Source: Camellia lanceoleosa (Eukaryota; Streptophyta; Magnoliopsida; Ericales; Theaceae). Taken from it: a stretch of 64,000 bases of DNA. The translations under genes were made by a program, and so were the position numbers. The notes under the pieces were generated by a model, which searched no databases, was not told the DNA's origin, and saw only the letters and a list, made by a program, of their open reading frames with translations. Shown here in pieces: positions 1-10,904 of the stretch. How positions within the stretch are numbered: the stretch's first letter is position 1; each line of letters begins with the position of its first letter. The stretch is taken from contig CM045767.1 of assembly GCA_025200525.1 (NCBI GenBank), positions 7,113,273 to 7,177,272 on the forward strand. Direction: 5' to 3'.

Positions 1-263
1 TTTGTGCCTTTATTTCTTAGCATTATGGCCACTGATTTGGGCATGATTGAGGTTTGTCCCTTTTTAGTTTAAGTTCATTCAACATCATGTTTGCATGCTT
101 GTGGTCTGCATTGTTGATGCATACTTATGTTGCATTTCATTATGTTCGCATGTTGTGTTAAAATGCCTATGTTGCATTGCATTGTGTATGCATGCCATTA
201 GCATTGATAGGTTGCTCATATTGCATCGCATTGTGTGTGCATGGCTTACATTGTGTTTAGAAT

Positions 264-380
264 GTTTGAGTTGCATTGCATGTTTGCATGATTGAGTTGC
301 ATTGCATGTTTGCATGCTTAAGTTGCATTGCCTGTTTGCATGCTTGAGTTGCATTGAGTTTAGCATCTTGAGTTGCATTG
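264..380 (+). repeat. LTR minisatellite, TTGAGTTGCATTGCATG units
   Basis: Four to five head-to-tail units of about 26 bp built on TTGAGTTGCATTGCATGTTT, the last ones degenerate. The 34 kb LTR copy has fewer units (34259-34320), so the array changes in copy number. Elements 2 and D have equivalent but different arrays at the same LTR position. Confidence 0.8.
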
Positions 381-726
381 CATTTGTTTGGATTAGGTGT
401 TAGTGCAAACATGAGAAATGAGGGACGTTTCATACTTGAAGTGATGAAACATGCCTCAATTCTTGGTCGCCGACCCTCTTGATTAAGCATGATAAAGGTT
501 AAGGCATTTGTGTGTTGTGTATGCATTCATTTCATATTGAATTGTGCAATTTGGCTTCTTGGCCATCAGGCATTGAAATGCGCGATCGGTGGCCCGAGGG
601 TCAAGAACCGCACTCCCTTGAACTCATGAAATGATAGGAAGGGTGGTTGTGCACACATACATTGCAAATACATTGCCATGCCCCTTCTTGTTCTCTGTTG
701 TAGCAAACTGGAAGTATGGCAGCAAA

Positions 727-832
727 ACTGGTCGGCCGACCAGAAAAACTAGCTGGCCGACCACTTTTTCTGGTCTGCATCAATTGCAGGTGGTCGGCAG
801 GTAGTCTACAACACCAACAACTGGTCGGCAGC
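727..832 (+). repeat. GGTCGGCC motif cluster in LTR
   Basis: Several TGGTCGGC/GCCGACCA words, some as the palindrome TGGTCGGCCGACCA, packed in about 100 bp. The same variant recurs in the U3 cluster at 13096-13303, before the antisense ORF at 11307-11393, and in the other LTR piece at 34669-34772. Confidence 0.8.
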
Positions 833-2062
833 CCTCCTGAGGGTCCCCAAGGTGAGGTAGAAGCTTTCTGGAGCTTGGTGCAAGGTTCTGAGAACAATTG
901 CAAGCAGAGGCAAGTTGGGGCATCGCGACGGATTTCCGAACGAGGCGACCGAGCATGCATGCACTCTTCTCCCTCCGAGGACATTTCTTTACTACTTTAC
1001 TTAGCTAATTTCTTAGCTTAGTTAACTATTTGGTTTTGTACTTAAGTAGTTAATGCGCTTAACTATTCAATTTGTGTTGTAATAACTTAATTAGTTAGCT
1101 TGTTAGTTAGCTAGTTTTGTGATGTAATAATTAGTTTAATCAGCTTAGATTAGCTAGTTAGCTTCTTATTCGGACCCTCCGACGAGAGGGCCAACTGTTG
1201 TAATAAGCGTGCGTGTGTGTGATGCATGTCTTCCAAACCCCCATTTCTTTCCCCCTTTTACTTAACCGCTTACGATGGTTAGTTTTAGGGCATATTTCGA
1301 TTAGCATCCTTATGCTTCGCATGCGTGCATCATTCATTTGTTTTGCATGCACCGGGCTCGGCGCATCATACAAACTGCATTGTATTTTAAATACATTTAC
1401 TTGAATACGTGTTCAACAGCATGTTATCAAGTTGCATTTCATATGCCATCTTAGAATAGCCGAGCCTATTTTTAGTTGCATTCTCACATGTGTTGCATTA
1501 GCCATTTTAACATGAACTAGGATCATGCATGATTTCTAACTAGTTCTCTGTTTTGGTTCGGAGTACACTGTGAGTGTTTACGTTTTAGCATATTGCATGA
1601 CATGTATATGTTGCCATGATAGCATGCTTGCCATGAGGCTAACTGGTTAATTGATTAACTGCCTGAATGGCCGTGGGTGAAGGTTGGATTGCTTGAATTG
1701 GAACAATTCATCAAAATGCGAGTTCTTAGCCTACTTGCGAGTCGCGAACTTCAAACTATTTTCAAACAAATGAACATGGAATGTTTTGTTCCAACTTAGG
1801 CGATCTAGTCTATACTTGTATGCTGTGTGCATCACGTAGTAAAGCTAGCTAATTAATCAGAATAAGAACAGATGTATTTTCAAAAATAAAATATCATGCT
1901 TAGTAAAGGCCGATCTTTGATCGGGCGAGCGGGGGTGCTCATTGCATGACCTTCCCCTCTCGTACCCAAGTTCTCGAGCTGAGGCAACTTTGGTGATGAC
2001 GGACACGTGGCCTTAGGCACGAGTCAGGGTTTCCTAAATTTCTCCAAAATAAAATATTTAGG

Positions 2063-2073
2063 TGGCGACTCTG
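2063..2073 (+). other. PBS-like site inside the LTR
   Basis: TGGCGACTCTG, identical to the first 11 bases of the Tat primer-binding site, sits inside the LTR about 230 bp before the true PBS. The same word is kept at this place in every Tat LTR here: 29732-29742 minus, 35870-35880 plus, 36304-36314 minus, and 47986-47996 minus with one change. Confidence 0.75.
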
Positions 2074-2295
2074 TATCTGGCAAAATAGTCCATGTTTGGC
2101 ACTTCTTTATTAAAAATTGATTTTCCAAAACAATTTGCCAGATTTGGACTCTTTGGTGATTTATCGATCTCACATTGCACTTTGTGAGATTAGATTCAGA
2201 ACCGTGACACAAGTCCGAACTGTAGTAGCTAAAGAACAAAATGATTCGCGCCCTCGTGCACGGAGAGCGGAGTTCTTGGGGCGGTCTACAGTTTC

Positions 2296-2313
2296 TAGTG
2301 ACTCTGCTGGGGA
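2296..2313 (+). other. Primer-binding site of element 1 (mutated)
   Basis: Five bases after the LTR end. Reads TAGTGACTCTGCTGGGGA; the intact form in elements 2 and 3 is TGGCGACTCTGCTGGGGA. Two C-to-T/G-to-A type changes spoil the first bases. PBS of this kind in Tat/Ogre elements is known to pair with a tRNA-Arg; the tRNA identity is from memory. Confidence 0.8.
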
Positions 2314-3088
2314 CTTAGAGAACTTGACTCAAACTCATGATATCTTGTTTTGATTACACTTATGTGTTTCTTTGCATTGCATTTGCATTGGTGCGGCTAG
2401 GACACCGTGTTCGCCGTCTGCTATTCCTGAACAGTTTGCCGAAGGCTGTGTGCCATAAGGTTGACCGATTACGGGCTCTGCCACGATGGGAACACAAACC
2501 TCGGTTGTTACCGAGGCACCCTTTTTGACCATTCGACCTAGTGCATATCGGAATCCATAGTGACTATTCCAAACTAGGACAGGTTGCTTACCCGATTGTA
2601 GGTTGTTTGAAACCGCTGTGTGCGTAGTGAAACCCTAGCTCCTGACAAAATAGGACAGGGAAACCCTAGCCCCCCATAGGAGTGTTTTGGCTCTCATTTG
2701 CTTGCTATGTGCTTTTAGAGTGTGTCTCTATAGGAATGCATGTATCAGTTTGCAAGTCTGGGTATCAGGCTTGAGGGCATCAGTATTTGGGAATCAATTT
2801 TACCTGAGGGTTTCAGATTTGTGGCAGTAATTTGGGGAACAGTGATCAGTGGTTGAGAACAGTTATTTCAGCTTGTGTTTGCCAACTGTGTGTTGTCTTT
2901 AATTTATTCAGCTCATAACATAGCACACTGCACTTTTTGGTTGTTTGTTTCCTTATTATGCTTTATTTATCTTTTTGCAAGGTAGTTTAGCACTATTGCT
3001 TCTGACCAGGCAGATATTCCCCGAGCACTCTGGGTTAGAGGTCGAAGACTTAATCGATCTGAGGATCTGATAGACGGACAAGTGGTCC
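2314..3088 (+). other. Untranslated leader of element 1
   Basis: Non-coding leader between PBS and gag. It contains a conserved block around 2600-2700 (twice near AAACCCTAGC) that also lies in the leaders of element 2 (about 29130-29180) and element 3 (about 47320-47370). No ORF or promoter is supported. Confidence 0.6.
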
Positions 3089-4524
3089 TTGAGTGGTCGG
3101 GCTGAGATTTTCGAGCCTACTGCAGAGATAGATATACCGGTTGTTCAGTTAAATCAGGACAATATGGCAGGTATGGAAGAGATGATGCGTCAGCTCCAGG
3201 AGAGTATGCAAGCCATGCAGCAGGATGCTGCCCGTCAGACAGAGTTTGCCACACGCCAGGGGGAGGTTATGGCCCAACAAACAGAGCTGATTGCTAGACT
3301 TCAGCAGCAGTAACAACCACAGCAAGCCAGAGCATCTGCTTCGCACCCACCTCCTCCTCCACCTAGAGTTCCAATACTCAGGGAGACCGCAAACGTCTAG
3401 GAAAATACGGATGTGCTAACGGGGCCAGCTTCGTCCCCAATCCTACCTCAGCTGTCCAAAGTGCCCACAAATCTAGTGGATTCATAGTTTGAATTTGAGG
3501 TGGATCCAACAGCACTGAAGGTGAGCAAGCTAGAAAAGCTATTCAAGAAGTCCCAAGGCGTGAAATCCATTCCGGACATAGAGGATAGATATACCGATTT
3601 GACTGTGACCCTGCCGGACTGGTATAAGATGCCGTACATAGACTGTTTTGACGGGTCTGGGGATCCTATGGTACACTTGCGGTTGTTCTCGGACATCCTA
3701 AGGTCGATGGGCCTCTCCAGGTTGCAAAAGCTTTCCCTTTTTGGCCGGACCCTGTCGGGTGTAGCGGCTATTTGGTATGCAAAGCTGGAGGACTCTGTTA
3801 AGAGAAGCTGGGAGGAGATGGCTAAGGCCTTCATAGCTCAATACTCCTACAATACGTAGATCGAGGTCACAACTCGTGATTTCGAGACAACTAGGCAGGA
3901 GCCCAAGGAAAGCTTCTCCGATTTTGTAACCCGCTGGAGGGCTAAAGCCTCGATGATGACCATCAGGCCCGTTGACAAAGATTAGATACAGATGGATGTG
4001 CGCAACCTCCAGCCCAAGCTTATGCAAAAGATGATCATCCTCCCCCTCCCACCTTTGCTGATTTACACAATATAGAGGTGCAGATAGAGGACGCCATGAA
4101 ACAAGGTCTGATTGACCATGAAAGAGTGTAGCCCAAGAGGGCATTCAACCGCAGTACGAATGCAGGCACAAGCAGTGCTGCAGCTGCCAGACCTTTAGAT
4201 GTGGGCATGGTCACCACCACTACTCCAAAAACCCTTGCAGCTACACCCTTTACCGGTGCGTCCGGAAGTAGCTCGCAAACAACCAGGTATGCACCCCGAG
4301 GCCAAAGAACCTTCACCCTACTATACATGTCTTTGTCTAAGGCTTTGGGGGTTTTGATCAAGAAAGGGCACCTGAAGCCCCTAGAGCCGTGGCCCTTACC
4401 AGAAAAGCTTCCTCTCTCCCATAACCCGGCGAAGTACTGCGCCTATCACCAAAGCATGGTCAAGACATCGACCAGTGCTTTAGATTGTGTCATGAGATTC
4501 AGGATCTCATTGACAATAGGGTGA
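3089..4524 (+). pseudogene. gag of element 1, broken
   Basis: Retrotransposon capsid region. The start at 3089 is the first ATG of a frame rich in Gln (coiled-coil-like, QQ and MQQ runs). After an in-frame TAA at 3311 the same protein continues through the retrotransposon-gag domain at 3500-3950 (FGRTLSGVAAIWYAKLED, then a WEEMAKAF block), matching element 2. In-frame stops at 3398, 3857, 3983 and 4129 sit where element 2 has Gln codons. The zinc-knuckle-like part (YCAYHQ) near 4435 is frameshifted. It would package element RNA if intact; it cannot make a full protein. Confidence 0.85.
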
Positions 4525-5642
4525 TCGTGCCTCCGAAGAAGCCGAATGTCACCACTAACCCACTCCCACCACATAACCAAGCTCCACATCCCAAACGCAT
4601 CAACCTCATTCAAACCTCGGCCATCCCGTATGACCCGAGCATATATATCACCCCCTCCCACCTACCCAAGCTGGAGGTGTTCATTCCTGACAGCACAGAA
4701 TTGTGCATGTTGAGCACCTCCCAAACCCAACCTGAACTGGTGTTGGTTGCTATCGAAGATAGAATTGGGACGACTGCTGAGGCAGATCGTAATGAGGATT
4801 CAGAGCCTGAGGGGTCTGCAAGCTTTGTATACAACTCGAGCAGTTACATTACTTTAACAAGCCAGGTTAGGCCGAGAGTAGAGTTGCCGGTTGGGGCAGA
4901 AATTTGTGTAGTTCGAGAGGATGGACCTAATCAGGGGCTAGATGACCTAGCGGAGCTGGAAGAGGACATTGCCAACCTTTAGTTCTTCAACGAACAGGAC
5001 TCAGGGGATGTGACTGTCAATTGGTTTGATCTGGAAGGGTCAGCGGAAGCTACTAGGTGGCTCAGTGACGAGTCAGATGTATTTGAGCAGCCTTAGCCAG
5101 AACAGGGTTTGTCAGAGACGGGGACATCAGCAGTGGCCGAAATGGCCGAGAATTAGAATGGACCCCTGAAGAGCACTGGTGTTAAGAATTTTGCTCGGGA
5201 TCAGAGCATTTTGAGTACAGAAGATACTGAGCAGCAGGCTGCACTGAAGCAGTTCAAATAGGAAAGGATCGGAGATCTGGAGAGGGCTAGAAAGGCCAAA
5301 GCCCCTGTGGGGACGAAATGTGATGTGAGCACAAGAACGGGAGGCGCTGTGCGAACATGAACAGTTGTAACAGAACCGGATAGCTACTTGTCGATGGCCA
5401 ACGGAATATGGTGGGAAGACGACGACTTATGTCTTGCCCACACCGACGAAGATTGGGGACAAAACCAACTGGATGATACCTGGTATGTGGGAGAAGTGGA
5501 CCACATGACCAGGAGTGGGCGGTATTTCAAACCCCCACACCTAGATCAACTAGAGGCGTCCGGGAAGGACAAAGAGGCGGAGAAACAGAAAGAAAAACTA
5601 CTTGAGGAGGAGGCTGTACTGAAACAGCTTAAGAAGATATAA
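4485..5642 (+). pseudogene. gag C-terminal/linker region of element 1
   Basis: Continues gag in another frame. 4485-4982 encodes 165 residues beginning in the EIQDLID-type segment after the knuckle, then an acidic linker; TAG at 4980 replaces a Gln. 5388-5642 encodes an acidic segment (WWEDDDLCLAH) and a highly charged Lys/Glu end. Both match element 2 at 26092-27112. Between them several stops are present. No enzymatic motif; likely part of the unprocessed polyprotein. Confidence 0.7.
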
Positions 5643-5663
5643 GCAGACATCTCCATCTGGGGA

Positions 5664-6593
5664 TTGCTCATGGCCTCAAGAGTTCATAGACAGGCTGTCC
5701 TTTCTGCGATGGATAGGACCAAACTTTCGATCGATACCACTCCTGAGCAGTTGGTAGGGTTGGTTTTTCCGGGAGGAGCTTCCCCGACGTTGACCTTCAC
5801 TAACAAGGAACTGCCACCTGAGGGCGCAAACCATAACAAACCTCTCTACATCTCTGTCGAGTGTAGAGAAAAATGGATACCAGTAGTTCTTGTTGACACA
5901 GGATTTACTATCAACGTGTGCCCGTCGAGGACGGCATATGCAATCAGGTTGAAGCCCGCAGATTTTGTGCCTACTGCTCAGGTGATTCGGGCATATGATA
6001 ATACCAGCAGAGAAGTGATGGGGATTGTGCAGATTCGGACTCAGGTTGGTCCAGGACAACAGGATATTGACTTTCATGTCTTGGACATTCCCGTGACCTT
6101 CAATTTACTCCTAGGGCGGTCGTGGCTGCACCAGGTGAAGGTAGTCTCTTCCACCCTGCAGCAGATGCTGAAGTACCCCTATGGGAAGGGGATGTCTATT
6201 GTTTTTGGGAATTCTACAATCCGTCCGCCACCAGAGGTGTCTACACCGGTTCTGGAGATCGAGCATGGCGCGGAGGATGTGTTCTTGTCAGGATTTACCC
6301 TAGCCGAGGCTCGAGTTGTATAGAACATACTGGCTATTGATGAGGGGTTATATGCTAGTGGACAGTCTGTGTACCTCATGAACAAGCTCCAGCACATCCC
6401 CGGGATGGGATTAGGGCGAAGTGGTCGGAAAGGCATCGCAGCATCTGCCGAAGTACCGCACAACCCACATACCTTTGGCTTAGGTTATCTACCTACCAAA
6501 GAGGATTGGGTGAGGAAAGGCAAAGAGATGGCCGGAAGAGCCAGAGCAAAGCAGGCCGGAAAGCATTATGAGTTGATACACCAACCTATCTAG
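5664..6593 (+). pseudogene. Aspartic protease region of element 1
   Basis: Retropepsin-type protease that would cut Gag-Pol. The catalytic triad is visible as VLVDTGFTINV about 75 residues into the frame, followed by the hydrophobic LLLGRSWLH near the end, as in gypsy proteases. Element 2 reads DTGST at the triad. The frame stops at 6321 (TAG where element 2 has Gln), then continues with a G-patch-like PGMGLG stretch at 6396-6590. It is not an independent gene. Confidence 0.85.
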
Positions 6594-7530
6594 GGGACCC
6601 TAAACAGACGCTTTGTTCGGGAGGGGGAAGACTTCCCTTTCTGCGGCTTCCCAGATCCATGGCTAAACACAGAAAGGCGGTGGTTTCCGGGGTTTGAGAT
6701 ATTCTTTGACTTGCAATTGTTTGGGGATGATGTTGCCGAGGAGCAGACAGACTTACCAGCTGAGGCTGAGCAGTGCAAGGAGTAGGATTATGAGAGCGTA
6801 GAGATTGAAATGCGGGTAGCACTGGCTTGTCTACTTTCAAATCCTCCGATCGTACATGAGTGCTTGGGAGATAACTTCTCGGTGTCCATGATCGGGAATG
6901 AAGTGGCTGTGAGCCCATCTTCAAACATTCTGGATGCATCCATCTCACCCTCCCTCGTCTGGCAATACGAGGAGGGCTTCTTATCAAGTAGCACCGGGTC
7001 AGGTAGTGAGCTAGAATCTGATTTCACTGAGTTTGTAGAGTCGGAATCAGGTTCCAGCTCATCTGAGTCTGAGTTCGGTATTCTTGGGGGTGACAACTCG
7101 GATGCCACAGTCCTGTCTAGGTCGTCTTTTTCTTTTTCCTTTGAGTCTGTTGTAACAGAGGAATCAGGTGATATGGAAGTAATTAATGAGAATTGTGCGG
7201 TTGTGGCCTTTGAGTACTTCTTTGTGCCCTTAATTTATTGCATTAATCAAGACTTTCAAAATTTCGATAAAAACAACGAGGAAGAAATTCCTCCGGTTTT
7301 GAAATATTTGCTTGATCAAGAGCAGGAGAGGTTTGTAAAACCCTTGATTGATGAAATCACCATAATTAATGTGGGTATTGAGAAGGACCCGCGGCTGGTC
7401 CAGATTAGGTCCACGTTGTCTTCGGAGGAGTGCGAGCGCTTAGTCACTTTATTAAAAGATTTCAAAAACATTTTCGCGTGGTCCTACGAAGACATGCCTG
7501 GAATCGATCCTGAGATTGTACAGCACTAGA
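6594..7530 (+). pseudogene. Protease-RT linker of element 1
   Basis: Open frame 6810-7529 (239 residues): acidic, serine-rich segment (SGSSSSESEFG), then the segment that precedes RT in plant gypsy pol (SSEECERLVTLLKDFKNIFAW). The first part, 6594-6809, contains stops. The frame ends at TAG 7527, where element 2 has CGG, consistent with loss of a CpG on both strands. Confidence 0.75.
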
Positions 7531-8387
7531 TCCCTCTTGACCCAGAGGCTTGACCTGCTAAGCAAAAGCTCAGAAGGATCCACCCGGACTGGGCCATCAA
7601 GATCAAAGAAGAGGTCACCAAGCAAATTGACGCAGGGTTCCTGCTGGTATCAGAATACCCAACTTGGTTGGCCAATATAGTTCCGGTGCCGAAGAAGGAT
7701 GGCAGAATTCAGGTATGTGTGGACATCAGGGATTTGAACAAAGCCAGTTTGAAGGACGACTTTCCTCTGTCGCATATCGACAAATTAGTGGATTTCACTG
7801 CTGGGCATGCGTTGCTCTCATTCATGGATGGGTTTTCTGGCTACAATCAGATTCTGATGGCACCCGAAGACCGGGAGAAGACTGCTTTCACCACCCCATC
7901 GGGGACCTATTATTATAGGGTGATGTCATTTGGGTTGAAGAACGCTAGGGCTACGTATCAATGGGCGGCGACCACAATTTTGCATGACATGATCCATAAA
8001 GAGGTGGAGGTGTACGTAAACGACATGATTGTTAAGTCCAAGGAAAGAGGGGGCCACTACACCGCCTTGCAGAAATTCTTCCAAAGGATTAAAGGGTATC
8101 GATTGCGGCTGAATCCTCAGAAATGCACATTTGGTGTTACAGCAGGGAAAATGCTAGGGTTCTTGATCACACAGAGAGGCATCGAGGTCGATCCTTCCAA
8201 AATCAAGGCCATCTTAGAAATGCCACCACTGAGGACTGAAAAGGAGGTGCGAGGCTTTCTGGGTAAAGTGCAATTCATAAGACGGTTTATTACAAAATTA
8301 ACCTTGGCTTGTGAACCACTCTTTGGTCTTCTGAAGAAAGGAAAGAAGTTCCAGTGGGACGACCGATGCCAAGCTGCTTTCGAGTAG
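7531..8387 (+). pseudogene. Reverse transcriptase of element 1, active site changed
   Basis: RT domain of gypsy type: VPKKDGRIQVCVD, FMDGFSGYNQI, YRVMSFGLKNA and the catalytic box. The box reads YVND at 8013-8024 instead of YVDD, losing one metal-binding Asp; element 2 keeps YVDD. An in-frame TGA at 7551 lies at the N-terminus and is shared with element 2. The frame ends at TAG 8385 (element 2: CAG). So this copy could not reverse transcribe. Confidence 0.9.
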
Positions 8388-8882
8388 ATCAAGCAATATT
8401 TATAGAACCCACTTGTGTTGTCACCGCTTGAGCTGGGGAAACCATTGATTCTGTATCTTTCAGTGATTGAAACTACAATGGGCTGCATGCTTGCACAGGA
8501 GTCTGAGGACAAAGTGGAGAAGGCTATCTACTACTTCAGCAAGAAAATACTGGATTACGAGACCCGCTACACCCCACTAGAGAAGGCTTGTCTGGCCTTG
8601 GTATGGGCTACCAGGAAGCTGCGGCACTATTTGTTAGCTCACTCTGTAATACTGGTTTCGAGATTAGATCCCATCAAATATCTCTTCGAGAAACCAGCGC
8701 TTACGGGTAGGCTAGCGCGTTGGTTGCTTCTGCTTTCCGAATTCGATCTAAAGTACATGACGCGCAAGTCAGTGAAAGGGAGAGCGGTAGCGGAGTTCGT
8801 AGCCGATCACCCAGTTAAAGGGGATGAAGCAGTTGAGTATCTGTTCCCAGACGAGGCGATTCTGCATGTCGAAGAAGAGACT
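8388..8882 (+). pseudogene. gypsy-type RNase H of element 1
   Basis: First RNase H-like domain behind RT: LILYLSVIETTMGCMLAQ, YTPLEKACLALVWATRKLRHY and VADHP. Stop TAG at 8403 is CAG in element 2. It joins directly to the second RNase H domain in the same frame. Confidence 0.8.
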
Positions 8883-9386
8883 TGGACGATGTACTTTGAC
8901 GGAGCGTCAAACTAATACGGGTATGGGATAGGGGTGTTGCTGATACCACCCGACAATTCCCGCATACCCCTAGCATTCAAACTCCGGTTCAAAGTCTCGA
9001 ACAATGAGGCAGAGTATGAGGCATGCATTGTCGGTTTAGAAGCCGCCCCAGAACTAGGGGCAAAACGGTTGGACGTCATCGGGGACTCAAACCTTGTTGT
9101 TTCTCAAGCTAAAGGAGATTGGAAAGTCAAAGAAGAAAAGATAAGAATCTACCACCAGACCTTGGACATGTTGATTCCTAGGTTTGAGAAGCTGAACTTT
9201 GCTCATTTGTTAAGAGAGAACAATAGGTTTGCAGATTCACTAGCAACTCTATCTTCTATGATAGACATCCCTTTCGGAGTCCAGATGCGTTCGATCATCA
9301 TCGAACAAAAATTTGTGCCGGCCTACGAGCTGATTGCTGCCATAGATGAGGTAAAAGATGAGAATCCTTGGTATTACGACGTTTAG
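8883..9386 (+). pseudogene. Archaeal-type RNase H of element 1
   Basis: Second RNase H domain (RVT_3 type), diagnostic for Tat elements. The acidic residues are all readable: MYFDGASN, NNEAEYEA, VIGDSNLVV and RFADSLA. TAA at 8913 replaces CAA and TAG at 9384 replaces TGG of element 2, splitting the domain from its neighbours. Known role: removal of RNA from the RNA-DNA hybrid. Confidence 0.85.
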
Positions 9387-9922
9387 AACTTCTTGGAGAA
9401 GGAAGCGTATCCACCAGGGGCAAATGCCAAAGATTACAGGGCAATTCAAAGAATGGCAGCTTAGTTCATCGTTTGCGGGGGTAAACTGTACAAGAGAGGT
9501 CACCTCAGGATGCATAAACTGTGTGTTGATGCTGAAGAGTCCAAGCGCCTGATGGAGGCCATCCATGGAGGAGAGTGCGGAGCGCACATGAACGGGGTGA
9601 TGTTAGCCTGGAAGATCCTTAGATAGGGTTACTACTGGTCCACCATGGAGGAGGATTGTATTGGCTTTGTCCAGCGATGCCACAAATGTCAGATGCATGC
9701 AAATCGCATGAACATTCCGCCGTCAAAGTTGTACAACATGATTTCGCCACGGCCGTTTTCAGTTTGGGGGATTGATGTAATTGCGGCTATCACTCCGAAG
9801 GGGTCCAACGAGCATGAGTACATTCTGGTAGCAATAGACTACCTTACGAAGTGGGTTGAGGCCTAGTCTTACACGGTGTTGAAGGCATCGCATGTTGCTA
9901 AGTTCATCAGGAACAACATCAT
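9387..9922 (+). pseudogene. Integrase N-terminus of element 1, truncated
   Basis: Zinc-binding end (CHKCQMHAN) and the first catalytic Asp (VWGIDVIAAI) are present; stops at 9462, 9624 and 9864. At 9922 the similarity to the integrase of element 2 ends abruptly inside the segment before the second catalytic Asp and LTR sequence takes over. The second Asp, the Glu and the C-terminus are missing. Confidence 0.85.
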
Positions 9923-10378
9923 CCATCGCGACGGATTTCCGAACGAGGCGACCGAGCACGCAGGCACTCTTCTCCCTCCGAGGACATTTCTTTACTGCTT
10001 TACTTAGGTAATTTGCTTAGCATAGTTAACTATTTGGTTTTGTACTTAAATAGTTAATGCGCTTAACTATTCAATTTATGTTGTAATAACTTAATTAGTT
10101 AGCTTGTTAGTTTACTAGTTTTGTGATGTAATAATTAGTTTAATTAGCTTAGATTAGCTAGTTAGCTTCTTATTCAGACCCTCCGACGAGAGGGCCAACT
10201 GTTGTAATAAGCGTGCGTGTGTGATGCATGTCTTCTAAACCCCCATTTCTTTCCCCCTTTTACTTAACCGCTTTACATGGTTAGTTTTAGGGCATATTTC
10301 AATTAGCATCCTTATGCTTCGCATGCGTGCATCATTCATTTGTTTTGCATGCATCGGGCTCGGCGCATCATACAAACT
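9923..10378 (+). repeat. Internal LTR fragment fused to integrase
   Basis: About 456 bp almost identical to 919-1377 of the 5' LTR, in the same orientation, directly abutting the broken integrase. The switch occurs at a short shared ATC. It ends within the sequence that in the LTR reads CATCATACAAACT. It has no LTR boundaries, so it is not a separate insertion. Confidence 0.85.
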
Positions 10379-10628
10379 AATTGAAATAGGGTGAGATAGG
10401 GTGAGGACCGAGTGATGAGAGAAATATATGTGAGATAGGGTGGGAAACATTACCTGCAGCAGTAGTGAACTCCCTGCGAATCTAGTCATCTCTCTGCAAA
10501 TCTAGTGTCATGGCAATGCAACTTTTTCCCTCTTTCAAGCCTTGGGCAACCTCAATCAAACGGACACTAAATCCTCCGAAGCCCGAGGCAAGCAAGAAAT
10601 GGGACAACATGCACAAGCAAAGCGCATG
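10379..10628. other. 3' non-coding region of element 1
   Basis: Between the LTR fragment and the antisense ORF. A short run of GTGAGATAGGGTGAG-like repeats at 10389-10445; otherwise nothing recognised. Confidence 0.5.
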
Positions 10629-10904
10629 TCACCGAAAACCCTGCCAGTGATGGTCGCCGTAGTCACCGGCATCAGAAAATCGATAAACCAAGCTGGGGAT
10701 GTCTAATTCTCCATCACGGATCAAAGACCGAGCGTCATGCATAGTGAGCCCACACATCCGTCCTAAGGCTTGGATGTGGCCAAAACGAAATTGGGGCAAA
10801 ATTTCTTCCTTGCGCTCGGATTCCATCAAAGCTTGGAAGTCTTCAAAAGTGGGGCACATCTCTAGTCGTGGAGAACCTCCGCCGTATGGAATATTGTTAG
10901 CCAA
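10629..10904 (-). pseudogene. Antisense ORF remnant of Tat element (DUF7745-like)
   Basis: Minus-strand coding block of about 90 residues, opposite in sense to pol and placed between pol and the 3' LTR. The motif EMCPTFEDFQALME resembles the DUF7745/plant-mobile-domain-like ORFs carried by Tat-type elements; this family assignment is from memory. A good splice acceptor (pyrimidine-rich tract then CAG) ends at 10905, so the true exon probably begins at 10904 and the ATG at 10970 lies in an intron. A matching donor (GAG|GTATGT) is at 11049-11048, giving a 145-bp intron. The block ends at a stop at 10629, much shorter than such proteins usually are. Confidence 0.5.

Larger units (their letters stand above)
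1..2290 (+). repeat. 5' LTR of element 1 (3' half only)
   Basis: Near-identical over most of its length to 33968-36081 and clearly related to the reverse complement of 29526-31690 and 36122-38270. It ends with GGTCTACA, the inverted partner of the TGTAGAC that opens these LTRs. By comparison with the complete 4351-bp LTR of element 2, about 2 kb of U3 and R lies left of the window. Frames inside it (for example cysteine-rich ones at 95-295) arise from the TGCATTG-rich repeats and are not genes. The copy at 34-36 kb lacks about 165 bp corresponding to roughly 1755-1905. Confidence 0.85.

Noticed and set aside
85..526. Frames of about 60-100 residues rich in Met, Gln, Cys and Asn in the LTRs (also 34022-34467)
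   Set aside because: Translations of TGCATTG/TTGAGTTGCATTG repeats; different in each LTR copy.
7668..8387. Functional reverse transcriptase gene
   Set aside because: Catalytic box is YVND, a TGA precedes the domain, and the frame ends early at a TAG.
9923..10378. Independent solo LTR or nested LTR insertion
   Set aside because: It lacks both LTR termini and any target duplication; it is an internal LTR segment joined to integrase.
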